The notes beneath the pieces were generated by a model. It did no database searches and was not told the DNA's origin. It saw only the letters and a list, made by a program, of their open reading frames with translations. Below are positions 1 through 5,530 of a DNA stretch of 8,382 nucleotides, one piece after another. Position 1 is the stretch's first letter. Each line of letters starts with the position of its first letter. The stretch spans positions 1 to 8,382 of the forward strand of contig JAGVEE010000356.1 of the NCBI GenBank assembly GCA_020058405.1, in the 5' to 3' direction. The position numbers and the translations under genes were made by a program. The stretch is from Sphingobacteriales bacterium. GTDB taxonomy: Bacteria; Bacteroidota; Bacteroidia; Sphingobacteriales; Sphingobacteriaceae.

Positions 1-16
1 ATAGTACTATGTGAGT

Positions 17-51
17 TTACAATGTACACAGTACAGCGTACAATGTACAGT
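17..51. repeat. Degenerate 7-bp tandem array upstream of lysC
   Basis: Five consecutive heptamers can be read in strict phase: TTACAAT, GTACACA, GTACAGC, GTACAAT, GTACAGT. The consensus is GTACANN. As a result the 11-mer TACAATGTACA occurs twice, exactly 21 bp (three units) apart, at 18-28 and 39-49. It is non-coding. It shares its 7-bp period, but not its unit sequence, with the arrays downstream of lysA. Confidence 0.7.
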
Positions 52-91
52 TACTAAAGCCAATAAGTCTGCATATTTTAGCATATTTTGC

Positions 92-99
92 TAAATTTG
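92..99 (+). promoter_or_regulatory. Possible Bacteroidota -7 element for lysC-lysA
   Basis: TAAATTTG matches the Bacteroidota sigma-ABfr -7 consensus TAnnTTTG and lies 17 bases before the lysC start codon, implying a very short leader. No TTG is visible at the expected -33 position, so only half of the promoter is supported. Two direct copies of GCATATTTT (71-79 and 81-89) lie just upstream. The remaining leader is A-rich (AGAGAAAA) rather than a clear Shine-Dalgarno site. Confidence 0.35.
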
Positions 100-116
100 T
101 GCAAAATTAGAGAAAA

Positions 117-1430
117 ATGAAAGTGTTGAAATTCGGTGGTACTTCCGTTGGGAGTCCCGAGCGTATGAGAAAATTAATGGACATTATTCGTCCGGAGGAA
201 CGCCAAATTGTAGTATTATCTGCCGTTTCGGGTACTACCAATAATTTAGTAAGTATTGCAAATGCTTTGTATGAGAAGAAACACGAAGAAGCAAATGCTT
301 TAATAGATATTCTCGAAGCCAACTACATCGATTTTATAAAAGATTTATTTCCAGAACAAGCCTACCTCAAAAAAGCAAGCATCCTAATTACCGAACATTT
401 TAATTCGGTACGTGCTTTTACACAAGATTTATTTACGGTTTACGAAGAGCGAATTATTTTATCCAAAGGTGAATTAATTTCTACTGCTTTGTTTACGTAT
501 TATTTGGAGCAAATCGGTCATCAACCAGTATTATTACCCGCCTTAGATTTTATGCGTTTAGATGAACATTCTGAACCCAATATTCCTTATACTACGGAGC
601 ATTTGATGCCTTTGTTGAATGCAAATTCCGAAACGAAAATTTTCATCACTCAAGGATACATTTGCAGAAATCATTTCGGCGAAGTTGATAATTTAAAACG
701 TGGGGGAAGCGACTATACCGCATCGTTAATTGGTGCAGCCATAGGAGCGGAGGAGGTGCAAATTTGGACCGACATAGACGGTATGCACAACAACGATCCT
801 CGTATTGTGGAAGGTACTAAACCCATCCGAAATTTAAGTTTTAACGAAGCAGCGGAATTAGCCTATTTTGGTGCAAAAATTTTGCATCCTCAAAGTGTGT
901 TTCCTGCACAAAAATACAACATACCCGTTCGCTTGTTAAACACTTTAGAACCCAATGCTCCCGGAACTCTCATCTCTTCGATGCTTTCGGAAGCGGGTAT
1001 AAAATCCATTGCTGCAAAAGACGGAATTACGGCCTTAAAAATACAATCCTCGCGAATGCTTTTAGCCTACGGTTTTTTACGTAAAGTATTTGAAGTATTT
1101 GAGCGATACAAAACACCGATCGATATGATTACCACTTCGGAAGTAGCGGTATCTTTAACTATTGATGATAACACTCATCTATCAGAAATAATAAAAGAAC
1201 TCGAAGGTTTTGGTACGGTAGAAGTAGACAGCGATCAATCTATTATTTGTATTGTGGGCGATTTTTTAGCGAGCAAATCTGGTTATGCCGCGAAAGTATT
1301 TGATGCCTTAACCGAAATTCCGATTCGTATGATTTCGTATGGCGGAAGTGCAAACAACATCTCTATACTCGTAAATACTAGCGTTAAGAACGATACATTA
1401 AAAGCATTACACAAAGGTATATTCAATTAA
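117..1430 (+). CDS. lysC: Aspartate kinase, lysine-sensitive LysC type
   Basis: This enzyme phosphorylates L-aspartate with ATP to give aspartyl-4-phosphate, the first step toward lysine, threonine and methionine, in the cytoplasm. The 437-residue protein opens with the canonical KFGGTSVG (residues 5-12), which fixes the ATG start. It carries KRGGSDYT (194-201), WTDIDG followed by NNDPRIV (from 217), and GAKILHP (252-258). Two ACT domains follow from about residue 300. MLLAYGFLRKVFEVF (from 314) and ITTSEV (338-343) correspond to the lysine-binding region of E. coli LysC, and the last stretch (IRMISYGG to LHKGIFN) also matches that enzyme. Feedback inhibition by lysine is therefore inferred. 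It is monofunctional: no homoserine dehydrogenase domain follows. Its length is close to E. coli LysC (449). It is the first gene of a two-gene operon with lysA. No lysine riboswitch is recognisable in the 116-bp leader. Confidence 0.96.
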   Translation: MKVLKFGGTSVGSPERMRKLMDIIRPEERQIVVLSAVSGTTNNLVSIANALYEKKHEEANALIDILEANYIDFIKDLFPEQAYLKKASILITEHFNSVRAFTQDLFTVYEERIILSKGELISTALFTYYLEQIGHQPVLLPALDFMRLDEHSEPNIPYTTEHLMPLLNANSETKIFITQGYICRNHFGEVDNLKRGGSDYTASLIGAAIGAEEVQIWTDIDGMHNNDPRIVEGTKPIRNLSFNEAAELAYFGAKILHPQSVFPAQKYNIPVRLLNTLEPNAPGTLISSMLSEAGIKSIAAKDGITALKIQSSRMLLAYGFLRKVFEVFERYKTPIDMITTSEVAVSLTIDDNTHLSEIIKELEGFGTVEVDSDQSIICIVGDFLASKSGYAAKVFDALTEIPIRMISYGGSANNISILVNTSVKNDTLKALHKGIFN

Positions 1431-1431
1431 A

Positions 1432-2574
1432 ATGGACATTACAAAATATCAACATTTGCAAACTCCATTTTATACTTATAACATGGATTTGTTGAACAAG
1501 ACTTTAGAGGTTTGCAAAGCAGAAGCCAATAAATATAATTTCCATGTGCATTACGCACTCAAAGCAAATGCAAATAATGAAATTCTGAAAGCCATACAGG
1601 CAAAGGGTTTTGGAGCCGATTGTGTGAGTGGAAACGAAGTATTAGCAGCGGTTAAAAATGGATTTTCGAATGATAAAATTGTATTCGCAGGAGTAGGTAA
1701 ATCAGACAAAGAAATTAACGATGCCTTAGATGCCGATATTTTTTGTTTCAACGTAGAATCGAAACAAGAACTTGAAATTTTAAATGAGCTGGCGCAAGAA
1801 AAAAACAAAATAGCATCCATCGCCTTACGCATAAACCCTAATGTAAATGCGCATACACACCATTACATTACTACTGGGTTAGAAGAAAATAAATTTGGCA
1901 TTAACCACTGGGAAATTCTCGATGTAATAAAATTACTCGGTGTTTATAAAAATATTAAACTGATAGGATTGCACTTCCACATTGGTTCGCAGATTACCGA
2001 TTTAAATGTGTTTAGAAGTCTTTGTATTAAAGTAAACGAATACGTAAACATGTTCGAAGAGCAAAAGCAAGCTATCCGCATCATCAATGTGGGCGGGGGT
2101 TTGGGCATCGATTATGTAAACCCAGATGAACATGCAATTCCAAATTTTGAAGCATATTTCAAACTCTTTCATCAGTTTTTAGAAATAAAAAATTACCAAG
2201 AAGTACATTTCGAATTGGGCAGAGCTTTGGTAGCGCAATGCGGTACACTCATCTCTAAAGTATTGTACATAAAAGAAGGCTTGCAAACCAACTTTGCCAT
2301 TTTAGATGCCGGCATGACGGAGTTACTTCGCCCAGCCTTGTACCAAGCTTATCATAAAATAGAAAACCTATCAAACACCAACACCTCCGAGAAAAAGAAG
2401 TACGATGTGGTAGGTCCCATCTGCGAATCCTCAGACTGCTTCGGCAAAGCCATCGATTTGCCCATCACCAAACGCGGCGATTACATTGCCATCCGCAGCG
2501 CCGGAGCCTATGGGGAAGTGATGAGGTCGGGGTATAATTTGCGGGAAGCGAACCAAGTGAATTACGAAAATTGA
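1432..2574 (+). CDS. lysA: Diaminopimelate decarboxylase
   Basis: This PLP-dependent fold-type III decarboxylase converts meso-diaminopimelate to L-lysine and CO2, the last step of the pathway. It is 380 residues, at the short end of the family. Visible hallmarks are YALKAN with the PLP lysine K44, HFHIGSQ (H183 region), the glycine-rich GGGLG phosphate loop (221-225), ELGRALVAQCG, DAGMTELLRPALY, the active-site CESSD with C331, and the GAYGEVMRSGYNLR end motif. The ATG is one base after the lysC stop, indicating a shared transcript and probable translational coupling. After YNLR the expected family tail is replaced by a short sequence ending VNYEN. These codons and the TGA stop are part of a 7-bp repeat array starting at 2559, so the C-terminus seems to have been rewritten by the repeat. 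All catalytic motifs lie upstream of it, so activity should be intact. Confidence 0.96.
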   Translation: MDITKYQHLQTPFYTYNMDLLNKTLEVCKAEANKYNFHVHYALKANANNEILKAIQAKGFGADCVSGNEVLAAVKNGFSNDKIVFAGVGKSDKEINDALDADIFCFNVESKQELEILNELAQEKNKIASIALRINPNVNAHTHHYITTGLEENKFGINHWEILDVIKLLGVYKNIKLIGLHFHIGSQITDLNVFRSLCIKVNEYVNMFEEQKQAIRIINVGGGLGIDYVNPDEHAIPNFEAYFKLFHQFLEIKNYQEVHFELGRALVAQCGTLISKVLYIKEGLQTNFAILDAGMTELLRPALYQAYHKIENLSNTNTSEKKKYDVVGPICESSDCFGKAIDLPITKRGDYIAIRSAGAYGEVMRSGYNLREANQVNYEN

Positions 2575-2635
2575 ATTACGCAAATTGAATTACGCAAATT
2601 GAATTACGAATTACGAATTACGAATTACAAATTAC
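2559..2635. repeat. Heptamer array, GAATTAC orientation, overlapping the lysA 3' end
   Basis: Eleven 7-bp units run in strict phase. They begin GAATTAC, GAAAATT, GAATTAC, GCAAATT, GAATTAC, GCAAATT, continue as four GAATTAC, and end with AAATTAC; the seventh is the first of those four. The first part is thus a 14-bp higher-order repeat made of two heptamers. The array starts in the last five sense codons of lysA, and the TGA at 2572-2574 is formed at a unit junction. The unit is the reverse complement of the one at 2727-2800. Confidence 0.93.
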
Positions 2636-2696
2636 GAATGGCGGGAATTAGATAGATTTGAATAAGTGGGTATAATTTTTTTAAATTATTTTGAAT

Positions 2697-2704
2697 TAAA
2701 TTTG
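2697..2704 (+). promoter_or_regulatory. Weak -7-like element before the dioxygenase gene
   Basis: TAAATTTG fits the Bacteroidota TAnnTTTG consensus, but no TTG sits at the proper -33 distance. A second match, TAGATTTG, is at 2653-2660 and also lacks a partner. If either is used, the whole ten-copy heptamer array would lie in the 5' untranslated leader of the dioxygenase mRNA. AT-rich sequence makes chance matches likely. Confidence 0.2.
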
Positions 2705-2726
2705 TATTTATATGTTATAACACATA

Positions 2727-2800
2727 AATTCGTAATTCGTAATTCGTAATTCGTAATTCGTAATTCGTAATTCGTAATTCGTAATTCGTAATTCGTAATT
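2727..2800. repeat. Ten-copy perfect heptamer array, inverted orientation
   Basis: Ten uninterrupted copies of AATTCGT (rotation GTAATTC) are followed by a final AATT. There are no mismatches, which suggests recent expansion or homogenisation compared with the array at 2559-2635. Every + strand frame meets TAA within three units, so it cannot be translated in that direction. It ends three bases before the TTG start codon at 2804, leaving no room for a conventional ribosome binding site. Confidence 0.95.
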
Positions 2801-2803
2801 ATT

Positions 2804-3679
2804 TTGAATCGTTTCCATTTCATAAAATCACTCCTCTTACTCCCATTCGCAGCCAGCGCTATGACACTAAAAGAATTATCTACCATTTCCGAGGGTTTTG
2901 CGCCTTCGCCACTAATGCCTGTTTTATTTTTGGGTCACGGTAGCCCGATGAATGCGATTGAAGACAATGCCTTTACGCGAGAGTGGAAGAAGCTAGGGCA
3001 GAGCTTGCCGAAGCCCAACGCCATTATTTGTGTGAGTGCACATTGGGAAACGCCGGGTACTTTTGTAACGGCGATGCCGAAGCCCAAAACGATTCACGAT
3101 TTTGGTGGCTTCCCCAAGGAGTTATTTGCAGTTCAATACCCAGCACCGGGTTCGCTAAGTGTAGCGGAAGAAACGAAGAAAATCATTTCCATGACATCGG
3201 TAGAAATGGATCACGATTGGGGATTGGATCACGGATGTTGGTCGGTTATTATGCACATGTACCCTAAGGCCGATGTGCCCATTATACAGTTGAGTTTAGA
3301 TTACCGCAAAGATGCCGCTTACCATTACGAACTAGGCAAGCAATTACAAGCCTTGCGTAGCAAAGGTGTACTAATTATTGGCAGCGGAAACATGGTGCAT
3401 AATTTAGGGATGATGAATTGGCGAGATGCCGATGGCGGATACGAATGGGCCGTAAAAGCAAACGATACCTTTAAAAATTTAATTTCGAACAACGACCATA
3501 AATCTTTGGTCAATTACTCAACACTCGGCAGAGAAGTTCAACTCTCGATTCCTAGTCCCGAGCATTATTTACCATTACTTTACATACTTGCCTTGAAAAA
3601 CGAAAAGGAGAAGGTGACGTATTTTAATGACCAGGAGGTTTATGGTAGTATTGCCATGACTTCCTTGTTAGTGTGCTAG
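2804..3679 (+). CDS. ygiD: LigB-family extradiol dioxygenase, 4,5-DOPA dioxygenase (YgiD) type
   Basis: This is a class III extradiol ring-cleavage dioxygenase. YgiD/DODA relatives open the catechol ring of L-DOPA at the 4,5 bond, but the substrate here is not proven. The 291-residue protein shows GHGSP with H45, SAHWETPG with H80, HDFGGFP, LDHGCWSVI with H143, GSGNMVHNLG with H199, and SPEHYLPLLY with H254. The family's metal-binding and active-site histidines are thus all present. The TTG start gives an N-terminus (MNRFHFIKS plus a hydrophobic stretch ending AASA) that resembles the export-like leader of Bacteroidota homologues. The in-frame ATG at 2861 would give 272 residues, close to E. 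coli YgiD, without that leader. The frame is closed by TAA at 2789-2791, so no earlier start is possible apart from non-standard codons. A heptamer array abuts the start. It stands alone with no operon partner. Confidence 0.88.
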   Translation: MNRFHFIKSLLLLPFAASAMTLKELSTISEGFAPSPLMPVLFLGHGSPMNAIEDNAFTREWKKLGQSLPKPNAIICVSAHWETPGTFVTAMPKPKTIHDFGGFPKELFAVQYPAPGSLSVAEETKKIISMTSVEMDHDWGLDHGCWSVIMHMYPKADVPIIQLSLDYRKDAAYHYELGKQLQALRSKGVLIIGSGNMVHNLGMMNWRDADGGYEWAVKANDTFKNLISNNDHKSLVNYSTLGREVQLSIPSPEHYLPLLYILALKNEKEKVTYFNDQEVYGSIAMTSLLVC

Positions 3680-3684
3680 TGTGC
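3669..3684. repeat. 8-bp tandem duplication at the dioxygenase stop
   Basis: TAGTGTGC occurs twice in tandem, and the second copy supplies the TAG stop at 3677-3679. With only one copy the frame would end in TAA after the same final residue, so the duplication does not change the protein. It may be a small slippage event. Confidence 0.6.
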
Positions 3685-3716
3685 TAATGGGGGCAAAAGA
3701 GGTGCTGGGTGAATGA

Positions 3717-3745
3717 TTTGATGCTGTAGATTGTTTTATAATTTG
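3717..3745 (+). promoter_or_regulatory. Possible promoter for the propeller gene
   Basis: TTTG at 3717-3720 is followed after 17 bp by ATAATTTG (3738-3745), one mismatch from TAnnTTTG. The spacing is close to that of Bacteroidota -33/-7 promoters. It lies about 60 bp before the start codon at 3808. A GGAGG at 3786-3790 is 17 bases from that ATG, too far to be its Shine-Dalgarno site. Confidence 0.3.
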
Positions 3746-3807
3746 TAATACATTTAATTGATTACATTGCATAATAAACAAAAGCGGAGGCATCACTCAA
3801 AAAAAAC

Positions 3808-5184
3808 ATGGAAAATAAATTGAAATCTAATTTGACTAAAACTGTCAATTTTGTTTGCAGTTTTATTGAAACCAATTACAAGTATAGAAAATTGGTATTG
3901 TTCATTTTTTTGTCAATATATACGTCACATATTTCATATGCACAATCCGTCTCAACTTATGCTGGCACTGGATTACAGGGCGATTTAAACGGATCGGTAT
4001 TAACCTGTGAGTTTGTTAGTCCAGAGCAAATGGCTTTTGACAGTAAAGGCAACTTGTATATAGCCGATGCTTTGCAACATGTTATTCGAAAAATAGATAA
4101 ACTTGGAAACGTTAGTAACTATACAGGTAATGGCGCCCCAGGATATGTTAATGGAAATATTTCTGTTGCACAATTTTATAATCCATTAGGAATAGCTATA
4201 GATAAGCAAGATAATATTTATATATCAGATGAATTTAACTATGTAATCCGCAGAATTGACACATTGGGTAACGTAACCACTTTTGCAGGTTCAGGACTTC
4301 AGGGTTATACTGATAGTATTGGAACCTTAGCTGAGTTTGGTGGTACAGCTTATATGTGTTTTGATGATTCATCTAATTTGTATGTTGCTGATTACGTTAA
4401 CAATGTAATTCGAAAAGTAGATAATTTAGGTAATGTCTCTACTTTTGCAGGAACAGGAGTTTTAGGTAATTTGAATGGACCTGCAAACCTTGCCACCTTT
4501 AACTGGCCAGTGAGTATTGCTTATAATAAGTTACAAAATGTTTTTTACGTAAGCGATCGTCAAAATTATTTAATCAGAAAAATAGATGCGTCACGTAATG
4601 TCTCAACTTATGCAGGTGATGGTACAGCTGGTCATGCGGATGGAATAGGTACTTCTGCAAGGTTTAATGGTGCCAAAGGTATAGTAACCGATAGTATAGG
4701 AAATCTATACATTGCAGGCCGATTAGATTTTACCATCAGAAAAATTGATACTTTTAGAAATGTAACTACAATTGCTGGAATACCTAATGTCACTGGATAT
4801 GTGGATACAGAAAATCTTCTTTCAGAGTTTGGTCGACCAATTAGTGTAGTTTTCGATGGCAATAGAAACTTATTAGTTAGTGATTACGACAATTTCGTAA
4901 TTCGAGGTGTTGAAGTTTATTCGATTCTTTTGGGAAATGGATTAGCTCAATCAACAAATAGTTCATTTAATCTTTACCCAAACCCAACAAACGAAAATTT
5001 TACTATTGAACATTCAACAGATCAAGCTGAAATATTAATTACAGATATTCTTGGACAACTAATCTTAAAGATTCAAACAACGCAGCCCAGTACAAAAATT
5101 CAACTTGATAAAAATGGGGTTTACTTGGTTTATGTGAAAACAATACATGGGATGTCCGCACAAAAACTGATTGTAAATCGTTGA
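3808..5184 (+). CDS. Secreted six-bladed NHL-repeat beta-propeller with T9SS sorting domain
   Basis: This 458-residue exported protein has no assigned substrate. Residues 29-45 form a hydrophobic signal segment ending SYA|Q; the 28-residue n-region before it is long, and a TTG at 3892 could be an alternative start. Six repeats follow, beginning at about residues 51, 105, 159, 213, 268 and 322, each 54-55 residues. Each opens with YAGTG-like and closes with VIRKID-LGNVST-like sequence, with LYIAD or similar in between. These are NHL repeats, expected to fold as a six-bladed propeller; the sixth is the most diverged. After a short linker, residues from about 387 form a type A T9SS C-terminal domain (NLYPNP at 388-393, GVYLVYV, final KLIVNR). 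It is probably carried across the outer membrane and released or anchored at the surface. A binding or scaffold role is typical but not shown. No operon partner is evident. Confidence 0.9.
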   Translation: MENKLKSNLTKTVNFVCSFIETNYKYRKLVLFIFLSIYTSHISYAQSVSTYAGTGLQGDLNGSVLTCEFVSPEQMAFDSKGNLYIADALQHVIRKIDKLGNVSNYTGNGAPGYVNGNISVAQFYNPLGIAIDKQDNIYISDEFNYVIRRIDTLGNVTTFAGSGLQGYTDSIGTLAEFGGTAYMCFDDSSNLYVADYVNNVIRKVDNLGNVSTFAGTGVLGNLNGPANLATFNWPVSIAYNKLQNVFYVSDRQNYLIRKIDASRNVSTYAGDGTAGHADGIGTSARFNGAKGIVTDSIGNLYIAGRLDFTIRKIDTFRNVTTIAGIPNVTGYVDTENLLSEFGRPISVVFDGNRNLLVSDYDNFVIRGVEVYSILLGNGLAQSTNSSFNLYPNPTNENFTIEHSTDQAEILITDILGQLILKIQTTQPSTKIQLDKNGVYLVYVKTIHGMSAQKLIVNR

Positions 5185-5250
5185 GTTGATATTTTTTGAG
5201 TTATAAGTTTGAATTAACGTGGGTTTAACTGATGTCGGGTACCACACCGC

Positions 5251-5283
5251 ACGCACAGAGTTTTACTGTGAAACTTTGTGCGT
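5251..5283. terminator. 13-bp stem-loop after the propeller gene, probable terminator or 3' end structure
   Basis: The arms ACGCACAGAGTTT (5251-5263) and AAACTTTGTGCGT (5271-5283) pair over 13 positions with one G-T (G-U in RNA) pair and a 7-nt loop. It begins 67 bases after the stop codon at 5184. No U-run follows directly, so it is not a textbook intrinsic terminator. The left arm can pair instead with AACTCTGTG at 5293-5301 over nine perfect bases. Confidence 0.5.
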
Positions 5284-5409
5284 ACTTTGAGTAACTCTGT
5301 GAGCTAAATTTTAAAAACACATGCTAGCACGATTTTCGTTAATTCGTTTCAAATCCATTTTTTCTGTTTTTTTATCCCCAAATCACAAAAATTTCATATT
5401 TTCATAAAC

Positions 5410-5430
5410 TTATGGTAATTTGTACCATAA
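5410..5430. promoter_or_regulatory. Perfect 8-5-8 palindrome, operator-like
   Basis: The arms TTATGGTA (5410-5417) and TACCATAA (5423-5430) are perfect inverted repeats around the spacer ATTTG. The 21-bp size and dyad symmetry fit a dimeric regulator site. It lies 100 bp upstream of the glycosidase start codon, in an AT-rich stretch where the GG/CC core stands out. A small RNA hairpin is the alternative. The regulator is unknown and none is encoded in the window. Confidence 0.4.
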
Positions 5431-5530
5431 TACGTTTTTCATACCTGTTCATTTTTTTAAAATAATCTGTTAAAATTTAAAGAATAAATTTTTTTGTAAA
5501 CCCTTTTAATACAATTAAAAAATAAATTTT

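Larger units (their letters stand above)
2601..2800. other. Inverted heptamer arrays able to form a long stem (cruciform or mRNA hairpin)
   Basis: The arm 2601-2635 (five units) is complementary to any five consecutive units in 2727-2800, with a single mismatch from the A at 2629. A stem of about 35 bp with a loop of roughly 90-100 nt is therefore possible in many registers. In a transcript reading past lysA it could act as a 3' stability element, RNase III substrate or transcription barrier between lysA and the dioxygenase gene. The intervening 2636-2726 is AT-rich with no gene. Function is inferred; only the complementarity is seen. Confidence 0.6.
2684..2809. repeat. 13-bp direct repeat bracketing the second array
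   Basis: AATTATTTTGAAT occurs at 2684-2696 and again at 2797-2809, where it covers the TTG start of the dioxygenase gene. The two copies bracket 100 bp that contain the ten-copy heptamer array. The right copy borrows its AATT from the array end, so about nine bases are independent of the repeat. This may be a trace of a duplication that moved the start region away from its original upstream sequence. Confidence 0.6.
5185..5530. other. Intergenic region between propeller and glycosidase genes
   Basis: This 346-bp stretch holds no credible gene on either strand. Its left third carries related words of the AACTCTGTG type (CACAGAGTT at 5254-5262, AACTTTGTG at 5272-5280, AACTCTGTG at 5293-5301). 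The last two are 21 bp apart. The right two thirds are very AT-rich and carry the palindrome at 5410-5430. No convincing TAnnTTTG promoter was found before the start at 5531. Confidence 0.7.

Noticed and set aside
1..116. Lysine riboswitch ahead of lysC
   Set aside because: The leader is short, filled partly by the heptamer array, and shows none of the conserved helices or core motifs of the L-box; known lysine riboswitches are longer.
2559..2800. CRISPR array or a MITE-like mobile element with terminal inverted repeats
   Set aside because: The units are directly adjacent without spacers, so it is not CRISPR. No transposase, clear ends or target-site duplication outside the arrays supports a MITE, though a non-autonomous element cannot be fully excluded.
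2686..2886. Minus-strand open frame encoding repeated NYELRIT heptapeptides
   Set aside because: It is the translation of the heptamer array: 7 bp times three gives 7 codons, and that strand happens to lack stops. It overlaps the dioxygenase start and has no family features.
2983..3267. Second + strand frame inside the dioxygenase gene
   Set aside because: The overlapping frame carries all LigB-family histidine motifs; this one is a shadow with no recognisable features.
3786..3790. GGAGG as a Shine-Dalgarno site for the propeller gene
   Set aside because: It is 17 bases from the ATG at 3808, and no in-frame start codon occurs at proper spacing; Bacteroidota genes often lack such sites.
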